A stretch of 64,000 nucleotides of DNA from Microbulbifer variabilis ATCC 700307 (lineage in GTDB: Bacteria > Pseudomonadota > Gammaproteobacteria > Pseudomonadales > Cellvibrionaceae), in assembly GCF_000380565.1 (NCBI RefSeq), contig NZ_AQYJ01000026.1:124001-188000 (forward strand), read 5' to 3'. A model generated the notes under the pieces. The model had not been told where the DNA came from. It made no database searches and worked only from the letters and a program-made list of their open reading frames with translations. Positions 53,713 to 64,000 of the stretch are shown here, in pieces. The number at the start of each line of letters is the position of its first letter. Position 1 is the stretch's first letter. Position numbers and translations under genes: made by a program.

Positions 53713-54612
53713 TTATGAAATTGCGGCAACCTTTAAGGCCTCTGCATTTCGTCGAATAAAATCATTCCATGTAGCAGGCAACCTACCAACAGCTGCCTTG
53801 AATGCGGCCTCATCAAAAGTCCGATCTGCATTAGGTATTGCGCCAGCTGCATTTAAACGGAACTGATCCCTAATACAGGCCATATAGACAGGATCAGCGC
53901 CAGCAGCTACAGCCTCCTCATAAAAGATCTGGGGGTCAAGTGGGCTTAACGCTATTGACTGCCCTACCAAGTCACTCATCATCTCGGCAACCTCAGCCAT
54001 ACTCGCAGCATCATAACCGAGACGCCAGACTTGACCGCTAAATCTATCAGGGCTTTTAAGGGCTGCAGCCGCGATTGCCGCTACGTCACGAGCATCAACC
54101 CAACTCCAGCGAGCATCACCGATTAGGTTGGTTAAACTGCCATTTTGCAGCCACCCAAAACTAATCAGGTTTTGCATAAAGCCCTCGGGACGTAGATGGG
54201 TATACCTAAACCCTTGCTGCTCAATATAAGCTTCTATCATCTGGTGCCACCCCCAATGGGAAACCTCGGCGGTATCAGCACCAGAAGCGCCGATATGAAC
54301 AATATGATCAACTTTTGAGCGCCTTGCAGCATCAATAACACGTTTCGAGTGCTTCAACATATCTACGGTGTAACCGGTCATCAAGAGAATTCCGTCGACA
54401 CCAACTACTGACTTCTCGACTGTAGTCATATCATCAAGATCAAGCTGAATTGGCTCCGCGCCAATATCAAGCATCGACTGCGCCTGATCATCCCGCCGGA
54501 TAGCAGCAACTGTTTGGATATCCGGGTACTTGACTAAAGAATAAACGACTTCCGCACCTACTTTCCCAGTAGCACCAATAACGAGGAGGCGCCTCTTCTT
54601 TTGATTACTCAT
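53713..54612 (-). CDS. NmrA-like NAD(P)-binding protein (atypical SDR)
   Basis: 299 residues. Rossmann motif LLVIGATGKVGAEVV (GxxGxxG, 9-20), AAIRRDDQ, then DLDDMTTVEKSV and HIVHIGASGADT. No active-site Tyr-x3-Lys of classical SDRs is seen; fits NmrA/TMR-type redox sensors or reductases. Start 54610-54612 follows AAAGTACTTTA (weak RBS). It is alone on its strand. Confidence 0.85.
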   Translation of the reverse strand: MSNQKKRRLLVIGATGKVGAEVVYSLVKYPDIQTVAAIRRDDQAQSMLDIGAEPIQLDLDDMTTVEKSVVGVDGILLMTGYTVDMLKHSKRVIDAARRSKVDHIVHIGASGADTAEVSHWGWHQMIEAYIEQQGFRYTHLRPEGFMQNLISFGWLQNGSLTNLIGDARWSWVDARDVAAIAAAALKSPDRFSGQVWRLGYDAASMAEVAEMMSDLVGQSIALSPLDPQIFYEEAVAAGADPVYMACIRDQFRLNAAGAIPNADRTFDEAAFKAAVGRLPATWNDFIRRNAEALKVAAIS

Positions 54613-55078
54613 TAAAGTACTTTCCCCTACTTTTGTTACTTTTCATTAGACTACCCACTTTTGTCATCTGATATCGCTAGGCTAAATCATGAAATAAGAA
54701 AACCTGAGTAGACTAATTAAAGCGTATTGTAATATGGGGAGATATCTATCTACGCCAGAGAAGTGGGGTAACATCCTGTCCTGCAAATCACTTGACCTAT
54801 GGACTTATCTTTCAGCTAATATAATCTAGTAGCTATTACCAACCTACATAAAATTGATAATCTGGCGCCTTAATACTCGCTCCAATAAGCTTCTATCCTT
54901 CCTAAATACGCTTCCTATCTTAAACGGCCTTCTCAAAGTTTAGCGAATGAATCTAAGATTTCCCCAGATTAGTAGAACTTAATTGTTAGCCGTCAATCTA
55001 ATATAATAATTTTGTACATGCACTAATTCTCTTACTCAATCTACAAAAATGCTTCTTAAATTAAGATAGAGGGGGCCG
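54613..55078. other. Gap without supported features
   Basis: Divergent promoter region of NmrA-like and exported protein genes. AT-rich. No clear boxes assigned. Confidence 0.4.
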
Positions 55079-55642
55079 ATGAAAATACTGATTTTATTAT
55101 CAGCACTCTGTATCTACTTCATAAGTAACACAGCCTCTAGCGAAATACTGAACAATAAAATAAAAGATTCTAACTTTAACTCACTGAAATCTGTTACTGA
55201 GCGCGCAATCGCCAACTCTGCTTTTTTCAGCGAAGATATACTTCAATTAATAAATAGATCCAATTTTGATTTTAAGGAGTCAAGTGAATCTGCACAAGTC
55301 CACCTATACATTGATAGCACTTCGGCATCTATTATCACTAAGAAATCTCAAAGTAATTCAGATTTTTTGGATATTACGATCAGAGCAGCTGACGCTGATT
55401 ATCACATTAAGCTTAACAACCAAAAACCCGAGTACATTATTTCCGGGCATGGATCAAAAATTGATATTGAAGGGAAATTATTGCTTTGTATTATTGTCGG
55501 AAAAATGGAATTAAAAGGATGGAAGAAATCTGAAAATTTATACAAATCTGCATCATATAAGATTGCGAACTGGTTCTCTGAAATGCCTACTGACATGGTA
55601 ATTTATACTATTGATTCGATAAAAAAAGACAATAAAAAGTAA
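55079..55642 (+). CDS. Exported hypothetical protein
   Basis: 187 residues. Signal peptide (1-20, LILLSALCIYFISNTASS) with AGAGGGGG seven bases upstream. The mature part has no recognisable motif; mixed alpha/beta. Low G+C. No neighbours of related function. Confidence 0.55.
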   Translation: MKILILLSALCIYFISNTASSEILNNKIKDSNFNSLKSVTERAIANSAFFSEDILQLINRSNFDFKESSESAQVHLYIDSTSASIITKKSQSNSDFLDITIRAADADYHIKLNNQKPEYIISGHGSKIDIEGKLLLCIIVGKMELKGWKKSENLYKSASYKIANWFSEMPTDMVIYTIDSIKKDNKK

Positions 55643-55951
55643 GAAATGCTGGTATGTCAATAGCAAGGTTGCCTGGCCCTTACCTCAAGACTATTTATAT
55701 TCACTGAGTTTAGTAGGATTTCTTCCCGAAAATTCTACAATCTTGGCCAAAATATTTGCGAGCACTGGTCTTTTGGGGACCACTCAAAAGAACTTAGAGC
55801 ATATGTGCCGCTACCTTACTATCAATTCATTAAAGCAATGAGCCACTTAACAGTCGATTAACTTTGCGATACCAACCAAGTTTGGGGCTCTTTATTTTTG
55901 AGCGTTTTTTGACGACAATCAATAAACCCTTTAACGACTCAGAGAATAATA
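55643..55951. other. Gap without supported features
   Basis: Upstream region of the FAD-dependent oxidoreductase. A minus-strand frame (55830-56036) overlaps its start and is not supported. Confidence 0.4.
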
Positions 55952-57529
55952 ATGAAGGATTTTTTGATTGTTGGCGGTGGCCATAACGGCCTTGTCTGCG
56001 CCTGCTATTTAGCCAAAGCGGGAAAAAAAGTAACAATTCTTGAGCGCCGGACTATTGTTGGCGGAGCTGCAGTTACTGAAGAGTTCCACCCAGGATTCAG
56101 AAACTCGGTAGCGAGCTACACCGTGAGCCTGCTCAACCCGAAAATCATCGAAGACCTTCACTTGCGTGAGCATGGCCTGGACATCAAGTTACGGCCACAG
56201 TCAAACTTTTTCCCACTTACAGATAGTGAGAGTCTCTCCTTCCATAATAATCTGGCAGATACACAGACAGAGGTCGCCCGCTTCTCAGAAAGGGATGCAG
56301 CCACTCTACCCGACTTTTATGCCATGCTGGAAACCGTAGCGGATATTTTACGTGAAGAATTGCTACGCTCTCCCCCCAACGTGGGTGGCGGGTTTGTAGA
56401 TTTGATTCGCGCTGGTAGCTTTGGCATGAGAGCGAAAAAGCTCAGTATGGCAGCTCGCCGGGATGCACTCGACCTGTTTACCAAGAGCGCTACCAGCGTG
56501 CTGGATGCCTGGTTTGAAAATGACCATGTCAAAGCAGCATTTGCCTTCGATTCTATTGTCGGTAACTATGCCGCTCCCAGTACTCCCGGCTCCGCTTACG
56601 TGTTACTGCACCATGTGTTTGGCGAGGTTAATGGTGAGAAAGGCGCTTGGGGTCATGCCATGGGCGGCATGGGTGCTATCACACAAGCCATGCGTAAAGA
56701 GGCTGAGCGCCTGGGGGTCACTATTCGCACAGACGCCGAAGTTAAAGAAGTCCTGGTTGATGGTGGTCGCGCTAGCGGGGTGCAGCTAAGCAATGGAGAG
56801 ACCGTAACCGCCGGCAAAGTAATTGCCAATGTTGGCCCTAAACTACTCTACTCCCAGATGATTGACGAACAACACCTAGAGCCGGAGTTTCGTCGCCGTG
56901 TGCGCGGCTTCAAGGTAGGGTCCGGAACCTTCCGTATGAATGTGGCGCTGTCTGAACTACCAGATTTCACTTGCAGGCCCGGAACTCACTTACAGCCACA
57001 CCATCAATCTGGAATAGTCATTGGCCCTACAATGAACTACTTGGAACAGGCCTATGTGGATGCGACACAACATGGCTGGTCGAAGCAGCCCATTGTAGAG
57101 ATATTGATCCCCTCTACCATCGACCCCTCCTTAGCCCCTGAGGGCCAACATGTCGCCAGCCTATTCTGCCAGCAATTTGCTCCAGAACTGTCGGACGGCA
57201 ATAGCTGGGACGACTACCGCGAGCAAGCGGCACAAACCATTGTCGATACCGTCACTAACTATGCTCCCAATTTCCGTGACTCCATCATCGCCCGGCAAAT
57301 TCACTCACCTCTGGATTTAGAGCGCAAGTTTGGCTTGATGGGAGGCGATATCTTCCATGGTGCCTTGGGGCTGGACCAGCTTTGGAGCAACCGCCCCTTT
57401 ATGGGCTTTGCAGATTACCGTACGCCGATTCAAGGTTTATATCTCTGTGGCTCCGGTACGCACCCGGGAGGTGGGGTTACTGGAGTACCTGGGCATAATG
57501 CTGCACTGGAGATTCTGAAAGATAGATAA
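55952..57529 (+). CDS. Phytoene desaturase/PYROXD2-like FAD-dependent oxidoreductase
   Basis: 525 residues. The N-terminal FAD-binding motif is FLIVGGGHNGLVCACYLAKAGKKVTILERR, with GGAAVTEEFHPGFRNSVASYTVSLL following, and a C-terminal LYLCGSGTHPGGGVTGVPGHNAA that closes the FAD site. Length and motifs fit NAD(P)/FAD-dependent oxidoreductases of the PYROXD2 subgroup, not the carotenoid CrtI genes. The substrate is unknown. A perfect 13-bp hairpin follows. Confidence 0.93.
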   Translation: MKDFLIVGGGHNGLVCACYLAKAGKKVTILERRTIVGGAAVTEEFHPGFRNSVASYTVSLLNPKIIEDLHLREHGLDIKLRPQSNFFPLTDSESLSFHNNLADTQTEVARFSERDAATLPDFYAMLETVADILREELLRSPPNVGGGFVDLIRAGSFGMRAKKLSMAARRDALDLFTKSATSVLDAWFENDHVKAAFAFDSIVGNYAAPSTPGSAYVLLHHVFGEVNGEKGAWGHAMGGMGAITQAMRKEAERLGVTIRTDAEVKEVLVDGGRASGVQLSNGETVTAGKVIANVGPKLLYSQMIDEQHLEPEFRRRVRGFKVGSGTFRMNVALSELPDFTCRPGTHLQPHHQSGIVIGPTMNYLEQAYVDATQHGWSKQPIVEILIPSTIDPSLAPEGQHVASLFCQQFAPELSDGNSWDDYREQAAQTIVDTVTNYAPNFRDSIIARQIHSPLDLERKFGLMGGDIFHGALGLDQLWSNRPFMGFADYRTPIQGLYLCGSGTHPGGGVTGVPGHNAALEILKDR

Positions 57530-57637
57530 GACTCGCTCGAACTGACCCTATGACCCCTGTACGGCCGTTATTCATAGAGTGTTCAGGCCAAGGTTTACCA
57601 CTCAAGAAATCAGCTGGTATATACGTTATTTGAATAA

Positions 57638-57667
57638 GTCCCTGCACTTGCTGACAAGTGCAGGGAC
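57638..57667 (+). terminator. Hairpin after the FAD oxidoreductase
   Basis: gtccctgcacttg, a four-base loop and caagtgcagggac form a perfect 13-bp stem. Long T-tract absent. Confidence 0.7.
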
Positions 57668-57779
57668 CATAATGGGAGAGCGCTGACAGCCTGTATGATC
57701 TATGTAGATCTTAATCCTATCTGGACCACTACACAGCAGCCTTATAAGACTTAGGTTGCGTCAAGCTAACAAATACTGA

Positions 57780-57807
57780 TGGTATGGTGAGTTACCCCAC
57801 CATACCA
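57780..57807 (-). terminator. Hairpin after the giant TSP3 protein
   Basis: tggtatggtg and caccatacca, a perfect 10-bp stem with an eight-base loop just beyond the stop of the minus-strand gene. Confidence 0.7.
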
Positions 57808-57851
57808 ACAGTCGTCCCAGTAAACAAAACCCAGTCAAATTAAAAGTTCAG

Positions 57852-60800
57852 TTACTGTAGCGAAATAGCAGTCAACTCAGAGCCAGCGATATACAGGGTT
57901 CCGTCGTCACCAAGACTTAAGTGCCCGGAAGATTCAAAACTCCAATCCAGCTCCTGAGTACCTATATTAATGGCATAAGTATGCGATGAATCTCCAACAA
58001 AAATATGCGTTCGGGTTACCACAATATTTGAAGTTAACAACGTTGGCGCCTCCCAGGCCCACACTTCGCTCCCATCTTCTTCATCAATAGCTTTCAAAAT
58101 GCCAGACTGCAAGGCGTAAATAATTCCACCACTAGAAGCTGGCTGTCCTGAAAATCCAGCAGAAGTTTTCTCCCACAAAATGTTGCGTTTATTGAGATCA
58201 AATACAACTAAAGAGCCCGATTGAATTGCCACAACATTATTATACCTAGTCAAAACTGTGGCCAAATTTACATCGTATCCTATCCAGTCAAAATTAGGAT
58301 ATTCAATGTTATAGGCCAATTCACCAGAATCACGGTGAAAAACTTGTAGATCAGTAATAAATGCATATACATACTCTTCATCTACAGCTGGCGTAAATTC
58401 TTCATACTGCGCTGTAGATGCGAACCAAGACTCCGACCCATCACTCAGATCAAATGAGTAAAGTCCTCCGTAATACCCCCCCGCAGTATAAATCCCTCCA
58501 TCATATACAGTTGGAGACATATAAGTTGACCACTGATTTTCATATTTAGTAGCAAACAATAGTGAGCCATCATCTATGTCAAGCCCTCGTATAAAGGAAT
58601 TCCCATGACCACCAGTTTGAAAAATGACTTTTCCACTGTCATAAGCTGGGGGATTTATAGAAGATATACCGTCATAAGCACGCTCCCACACCAAATTGCC
58701 GTTGCTTGCATCCAGAGCAACAATTCTCTGCTCTGCAAAATAGGATTCATTAGATGCGAAGACATTACCATCAGCCACCACTACCGGGTGTAACTTTGTC
58801 ATATTAGGTAATGTCACGGACCAATGGTGAGAGAAATTATCTACATCTAGCTGTAGCGGTGTATAACCAGTATGCGTTGCTCCGCCTTGATATGTCGCCC
58901 ATACCACAGGTAAGGGGTAACTATTGCTATCAATAGGTGAGGTGTCTGAGAAGAACTCTTCAACATTTGTAAAAGAATCAAAATCTTCATCATTTGCTGC
59001 ATCGTCAGCATCGATGGGGTCTAGCGCATAAAGCACTTCCCATCCATCCCTCATGTGGTCGCCATCAGTATCAGCAATAATTGGAGATGTACCATAGGTA
59101 TTCGACTCTTCAAAATCCGAAAGGAAATCACCATCTGTGTCTATATCTATTGGGGAAGACCCCAAGGCATATTCTTGCAGATTGGTCAGGCCATCAGCAT
59201 CAATATCACCAGCGCTATCATCTGCCAACAAATCCAAACCATACTCGAACTCGTACATATCTCCCATACCATCACTATCCGAGTCTTCAAGTAATGGGTT
59301 TGAGCCGAGTTCCTTCACCTCTGTAAAATCAGTAAGCCCATCGTTGTCACTATCTTGCGCCAATAAACTTGTACCTAATTCCACCTCCGCTCCATCAGAC
59401 AAACCATCAGCATCTGTATCCGTAACAAAAGGATTAGAACCATAAATCAACAGTTCATCGCCATCGTTAACGCCGTCATTATCAGTATCAGGGTTGTCCG
59501 CATGAGTACCAAAGGAGTACTCCAGCAACGCAGATAAGCCATCCCCATCCAAATCGGAGCCCGCATCAGCAACATTCTTCGGATCTAATCCAAAGCCATA
59601 CTCCCACCAATCAGGAAGTCCATCACTGTCAGAGTCGAAATCTGGCGTCAGATCTACAAATTTACCCCGCGCATCTAGCTTGGAAAAACTACTTAAGTCT
59701 GCCGTGACACGATATAGTCCGTCCCATGCTGTAGCAGCGACTAACTCCCCATTACTACGGAGATTTAGATCATTAAAGCTCTGGCCAACGAATAATGTTT
59801 TTTGCAAAACCCCACCAGCCGTAAACTGATGTATCTCACCATTCCAGGTAGCTGAAAAAATATTACCAGCCTCATCTACCGCAATTGCCCGGGAAGTTTC
59901 AATAGATATGTTGGAGAGCAGAATTCCTGACTCCGGACTGAATTGAGAAACCTGACTGCCACTTAATGCGTAAAGGTAGCCATCTGCGCCAACTGTCAGA
60001 TCTATAAATGAGTCTGCATCTACATAGTTCACAGAACCATTTGCTAAGTCAAACTTCACATACCCTTGACTAGGACTGCCACTAGTTGACTGGTTGGTAA
60101 CGAAAACTTGTTCACCAACAGCATCTATGCCGCCATAACTCAAATTATTAATAATACTCCAACCAGGCGCTGGATAATGCTCCCAAAGATTTGACTCTAG
60201 TGAATACACACTTAAATAAGGCTCAAATGTCCCATTGAAAATCGCTACTCTTCCATCATCCAAAATCACCGCATCTCGTGCATATGTGAAATCACTTCCA
60301 CTCGGATTAGGGATGTCGAAACTTTTTATTTCACGACCATCGACATCAAGTAAGTAAAGCTTATTTTCAAAAATAGAAATTCCAGAGGCTCCCACTTCAA
60401 AAATTGTAGGAAGAGAAACCCCCTTCAGTTCATCAATCAAAATGCCACAATCGTTAGCTGAGGATTCAATCCTCACATCTAATGTATGATAACCCTCAGC
60501 AATGGGAACAGATATCTTTTCCCATGATGTTTGGGAGACAGACACACCTAATAATTTCTCACCATTTAGCTCAATAACCAATTCAGCATCATAGATGGAA
60601 TAGCAGGTAGATCGTGCTTGTAGAGAAAACTCTACAGGGGAAAAGTAATTGGTTGTAGAAATACCCCAACTACCTTCGGTAAATAAGCTAACAACCCCAT
60701 CACTAGCTGATTGAGTGACAAATTGTGGGCTACCTTGTGAGACCCAGCCCCCCGGCAATTCTTGATTTTCAAAAGAAAAATAGAATTCATCGATTGGAGA

Positions 60801-63800
60801 GGGTAAAGATAACTCCTCAGTTGGGTCAGAGCCCAAAAGGTACTCGATTAGATTAGAAAACGTATCATTATCCAAATCACTATCGGCATCGGAAGCATCC
60901 AACGGATTCAGTCCAAATAGTACTTCCCAGCCATCCGGCATACCATCTTCATCTGTATCACTGTTAGATGGATTGGTAAAGTAAGTGATAACCTCGTCAA
61001 AGTCTGACAACCCATCCTGATCCGTATCTGCCATCAAAGGCGAACTGCCGGCTAAGAACTCCTCAAGATTATTTAGGCCATCAGCATCCGAATCCTTCAA
61101 GGCATCTAGTTTGTCAGTGTCATCCAAACCATGGGCCAACTCCCACCACATTGGCAAGCCATCGTTATCGGCATCAGATTCATACCGATAATTTACTATA
61201 TTCAGCTCATTGCCAATTGATTGATGAATTAGTATTACACCATTTTCATCAGCAATAAGGTCTATATAGGTATCGATATCGAGATATTGTTTAAATAGAA
61301 TTTCTCTAAGATCATGACTGAAAATTGCTAAAAGATATTCCCTATCTACCTTAACCAGGCCAACAGCAACACTCTCGCTCCAGGTGAAATCCAGTAGCTG
61401 TATCTCCGCACCCACATCCTCAGATAAAGAGCTCAAATCAAGTGCGCTAACGAGGGGGTTAGCGGGGTACCCCTGGATAACATTCCCCTCTCCAGTCACA
61501 AACAATTTACCATCCGGTGATTGCGACAGCCATGCACCTAAAGACTCTCCGAAGTAATAATATTGATACCCGGAAAACTCCTTTCTATCATTATCAATAT
61601 TAAAGCTATTTAAATCTCCATAAGAAGAATAATGATAAAACCGGCCGGTTTCCTCCACGTAAAACAGCTCCTGTGAGCTGCTTACCCAATTGTAACTATC
61701 CCTAATCACAAAGCTTTTATTAAGCAAGTGATAATTCAAATAAGCGCTACCTGAACCACCTCCAGCAACTGCCACATAGAAATCACCAGCACTTATTAAT
61801 GCTTCCAGATTACCCTCAAACGAGGCCACTTCCTGGTTTTTTATAGGTAAAGTTTCACTAAACTCAAGAAGTTTACCATTCTCAAAACCAACCAATATCG
61901 AAGATGAATTGTCGACATTAATAGACAGCGCCTTACCGTTGCTCTCAAAGTGCCCCAAATGTAAAGGATTTAAATATTTACCAGCTACCGTATCCCACTT
62001 CCAAATTGAGCTGGAATTGTCATCCAGTAAATAAAGCACGTCTCCTCTTCGAGCAACATCATCTACATTTTTGACCTGCACTTGCCCTTGAATATCACAA
62101 ATACCATTTATGCCATGCTCTGCAAGGTAGCAGGCTGAATCCAGAGGAAATAAATCGAGGCTTAAACTAGATTCTCCCACAGACGGATCATACCCATCAT
62201 TCCATGAGTCGGGCGCACCATCGAGGTCAGAATCTACTGATGCAGCCCTATCGTTTGGAAATGCATCCTCTCTATTCGGAACTCCATCGCCATCTATATC
62301 ATCCAACAGCTCAACGAGCTGATACTTTCGGCCATGATTTTCAGTATAAGTAATGACTAAGGCCACTTCATCTAACTGCACTAAGCCCTCAGGAAGCCCT
62401 GTATAGGTAGCAGAAAAAAACGCCTCAAAATCATTATTGTAAGCAACTAAAGAGCTTCTATTATTAGTAACAGACGCTGATAGGGTTACAATCACACTAC
62501 TATCGGAAAATCCATAATCAAAACTAGTTACTGGAGAACCTATAAAACTCAAGTCACTGGCTTCGTAATAATCACCACTACCAAGCAGTACTCCATTACC
62601 ACCGTTCACAATCAGAATGGGGCCTCTGATAGTGTAATCACTATGGTAGGGAGATTCCCCTTGGACACCTATAGCGCCGCTCGACTGAGAGATTTCCTCA
62701 AAATGTATATCATTAGGGGATGTGCCATCTCTAAAATGATAAATCCGGCTATTTACGTCGTTCCAAGCGTAATAATGAGAATACCTATTCCAATCCTTGC
62801 TATCTAATAAATCTCCATCCTTAGACAAGACATGGTGTGAGTACCAAGCTCCCTGATTATCTTGAAGCAATAAATAATTACCCGCCTCAGCCAGTCCAGT
62901 TGCACCAACAGGCATTTGAATGAGGTCAACTATCTTTTCAGGTGTATCAATTGAAAAATATCGGATCCAGCCGTCACTATAAGCAAGATATACTCTCTTG
63001 TGCTCATCATGGTAACGTACGACCTGGGGACTTTGATCATCAACTACTAGATCAAGTTTTCCAGTGAAGTTTTGGGTCTCTGAACTCCACTGGTAAAAAT
63101 TGTAAACCCCATTTTCAGAGAAGCTGAGATATATAACACCATTCGCATCAGAAAATACTTCATCCAAAGCTAGTGTATCGGTCAGAGTAGCGAAACAGCT
63201 CTCCCCATCACCTTCATTTATCCGGGAGCACAACGCATCAAGATCGTAATGGTCAGCATTATCGCCAACTCCGTCACCATCCAGATCTGATGACTCTGTT
63301 TCATCCCAAGGGAATGCGTCGTTCTCGTTTTCTACGCCATCATTGTCGATATCATTGTCAACGTCATTGGGGGTACCATCCCCATCTAAGTCGGCTCCGA
63401 TAGCTTTGATAATGGAGTATTTTGGTTTATCTCCCCAGGCTGAGATCTCTCTTGAACTGTCATATTGGCGTGTTTCATGAATAAGGAGCTTAACTAAGCC
63501 ACCAATTTTGAGAGGAGTCTCAGCGTCTGAAGACTCGGGGTCAAAGGTGTTGGGCACAGATAGCTCACCAACGTTCAGCCTGGACAAAAAGTCGTAATTA
63601 TCTTGTATTGCCTGCGTGGTATTTGTATCAAGACCTTCGGCAAGGCCATCTAACGCCCCATCTGTTAGATCTGAAACTAACAACTCCAGTACTGTTGAAG
63701 TGCTTATATCTGTCTCGTTTTTAAGAGCCCACACAAGAGACGCGGTAGCTTCAGAAGCGGTACGGTAGCTCAAAATATCATCAAGATCGGCCTCATTCCC

Positions 63801-64000
63801 AAAAGCCACTGGTGGCGTATGAAAAAGGTCTACCTTATCTAGCAGGTCAAAGCCTAACTGACTTTTAACAATCAGAGATTGGGATATCAAAGTATCGGTC
63901 AATCCCTGCTTATCTTCGATATTTCCACGCCGGATCAGATCAACTACGATGGTTGTTAGCGGTGTTGCGAAGATATCTTTAGATTTCTCGAGAGCTTCAG
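57852..64000 (-). CDS. Giant extracellular TSP3/beta-propeller protein (5' end beyond window)
   Basis: The frame is open to the window edge: the nominal TTG start at 63902 is preceded in frame by at least 32 codons without a stop, so the true start lies outside. At least 2048 residues are visible. Numbered from the TTG, domain order: a short N-terminal domain; TSP3 repeats (~170-230), beta-propeller, TSP3 (~530-590), propeller, TSP3 (~905-1040), a carbohydrate-module-like segment (~1045-1165), propeller, TSP3 (~1415-1660), then a C-terminal PQQ-like propeller (~1670-2016; GNLVWERAYDG, GSLLFATK, EVWAWEAP, QELDWSFESS). It is probably a surface or secreted adhesin-like protein. Calcium binding is expected from the many DxDxDG motifs. 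Confidence 0.85.
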   Translation of the reverse strand, partial: EALEKSKDIFATPLTTIVVDLIRRGNIEDKQGLTDTLISQSLIVKSQLGFDLLDKVDLFHTPPVAFGNEADLDDILSYRTASEATASLVWALKNETDISTSTVLELLVSDLTDGALDGLAEGLDTNTTQAIQDNYDFLSRLNVGELSVPNTFDPESSDAETPLKIGGLVKLLIHETRQYDSSREISAWGDKPKYSIIKAIGADLDGDGTPNDVDNDIDNDGVENENDAFPWDETESSDLDGDGVGDNADHYDLDALCSRINEGDGESCFATLTDTLALDEVFSDANGVIYLSFSENGVYNFYQWSSETQNFTGKLDLVVDDQSPQVVRYHDEHKRVYLAYSDGWIRYFSIDTPEKIVDLIQMPVGATGLAEAGNYLLLQDNQGAWYSHHVLSKDGDLLDSKDWNRYSHYYAWNDVNSRIYHFRDGTSPNDIHFEEISQSSGAIGVQGESPYHSDYTIRGPILIVNGGNGVLLGSGDYYEASDLSFIGSPVTSFDYGFSDSSVIVTLSASVTNNRSSLVAYNNDFEAFFSATYTGLPEGLVQLDEVALVITYTENHGRKYQLVELLDDIDGDGVPNREDAFPNDRAASVDSDLDGAPDSWNDGYDPSVGESSLSLDLFPLDSACYLAEHGINGICDIQGQVQVKNVDDVARRGDVLYLLDDNSSSIWKWDTVAGKYLNPLHLGHFESNGKALSINVDNSSSILVGFENGKLLEFSETLPIKNQEVASFEGNLEALISAGDFYVAVAGGGSGSAYLNYHLLNKSFVIRDSYNWVSSSQELFYVEETGRFYHYSSYGDLNSFNIDNDRKEFSGYQYYYFGESLGAWLSQSPDGKLFVTGEGNVIQGYPANPLVSALDLSSLSEDVGAEIQLLDFTWSESVAVGLVKVDREYLLAIFSHDLREILFKQYLDIDTYIDLIADENGVILIHQSIGNELNIVNYRYESDADNDGLPMWWELAHGLDDTDKLDALKDSDADGLNNLEEFLAGSSPLMADTDQDGLSDFDEVITYFTNPSNSDTDEDGMPDGWEVLFGLNPLDASDADSDLDNDTFSNLIEYLLGSDPTEELSLPSPIDEFYFSFENQELPGGWVSQGSPQFVTQSASDGVVSLFTEGSWGISTTNYFSPVEFSLQARSTCYSIYDAELVIELNGEKLLGVSVSQTSWEKISVPIAEGYHTLDVRIESSANDCGILIDELKGVSLPTIFEVGASGISIFENKLYLLDVDGREIKSFDIPNPSGSDFTYARDAVILDDGRVAIFNGTFEPYLSVYSLESNLWEHYPAPGWSIINNLSYGGIDAVGEQVFVTNQSTSGSPSQGYVKFDLANGSVNYVDADSFIDLTVGADGYLYALSGSQVSQFSPESGILLSNISIETSRAIAVDEAGNIFSATWNGEIHQFTAGGVLQKTLFVGQSFNDLNLRSNGELVAATAWDGLYRVTADLSSFSKLDARGKFVDLTPDFDSDSDGLPDWWEYGFGLDPKNVADAGSDLDGDGLSALLEYSFGTHADNPDTDNDGVNDGDELLIYGSNPFVTDTDADGLSDGAEVELGTSLLAQDSDNDGLTDFTEVKELGSNPLLEDSDSDGMGDMYEFEYGLDLLADDSAGDIDADGLTNLQEYALGSSPIDIDTDGDFLSDFEESNTYGTSPIIADTDGDHMRDGWEVLYALDPIDADDAANDEDFDSFTNVEEFFSDTSPIDSNSYPLPVVWATYQGGATHTGYTPLQLDVDNFSHHWSVTLPNMTKLHPVVVADGNVFASNESYFAEQRIVALDASNGNLVWERAYDGISSINPPAYDSGKVIFQTGGHGNSFIRGLDIDDGSLLFATKYENQWSTYMSPTVYDGGIYTAGGYYGGLYSFDLSDGSESWFASTAQYEEFTPAVDEEYVYAFITDLQVFHRDSGELAYNIEYPNFDWIGYDVNLATVLTRYNNVVAIQSGSLVVFDLNKRNILWEKTSAGFSGQPASSGGIIYALQSGILKAIDEEDGSEVWAWEAPTLLTSNIVVTRTHIFVGDSSHTYAINIGTQELDWSFESSGHLSLGDDGTLYIAGSELTAISLQ

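Noticed and set aside
63902..63902. TTG at 63902 as the start of the giant protein
   Set aside because: The frame is open upstream to the edge of the window with compatible codon composition, so the start is likely outside.

Overview
The window looks like a chromosome segment of a marine, polymer-degrading gammaproteobacterium of the Microbulbifer/Cellvibrionales kind. This rests on gene content and style: a Gly/Ser-linker lipoprotein, thrombospondin type 3 (TSP3) calcium-binding repeats on secreted proteins, many exported beta-rich proteins, LexA-type SOS boxes and a BigR-type sulfur locus. The genus is an inference from style, not from a search.

Layout. 1-3.1 kb: an exported-protein operon with a 4-base GTGA overlap, divergent from a lipoprotein with Asp-box repeats. 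3.5-7.8 kb: two short-chain dehydrogenases, an exported DJ-1/PfpI protein and a divergent LysR regulator. 7.8-13.7 kb: small secreted proteins, a trypsin-like protease with TSP3 repeats and a large Gly-rich lipoprotein. 13.8-20.1 kb: a divergent persulfide/sulfur locus (SulP, phosphatase-like protein, MBL-fold persulfide dioxygenase-like enzyme; then a BigR-like ArsR repressor, two YeeE/YedE halves and a second SulP) around a perfect 14-bp palindrome. 20.2-23.1 kb: a UvrD-like helicase and a DUF1993 protein.

23.4-34.4 kb is the most unusual part. A tRNA-Arg(ACG) gene is followed by an SOS-type umuDC pair, a strong-RBS small gene, an XRE regulator and then ten small genes, all on the minus strand, each followed by an attC-like imperfect inverted repeat. 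This is an integron cassette array with no integrase gene in the window (a CALIN-type cluster). A 38-base copy of the 3' end of the tRNA-Arg follows the array, so the 9.1-kb interval has the direct-repeat boundaries of a tRNA-integrated island. Three or four of the ten cassettes encode HEPN-like proteins. A curlin-repeat protein and a second, identical tRNA-Arg follow.

34.6-48.2 kb: two paralogous beta-helix proteins around a DUF2267 gene, a patatin-like phospholipase, a second umuDC pair with its own LexA box, an MscS-like channel, small membrane proteins, an AraC/GyrI-like regulator, a six-cysteine mini-protein with mirror-symmetric spacing, a MaoC-like dehydratase and a second patatin. Two further patatin copies are decayed (43.85 and 52.57 kb). 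48.4-57.5 kb: an orphan CheD-like protein, an APC permease, a periplasmic solute-binding protein, a GDCC-type zinc mini-protein, an NmrA-like protein and a FAD-dependent oxidoreductase. 57.85 kb to the end: a giant TSP3/beta-propeller protein whose frame stays open to the window edge.

Two sets of direct repeats (identical tRNA-Arg genes, and two umuDC operons in the same orientation) bracket overlapping segments, so this part of the chromosome is open to deletion by homologous recombination.
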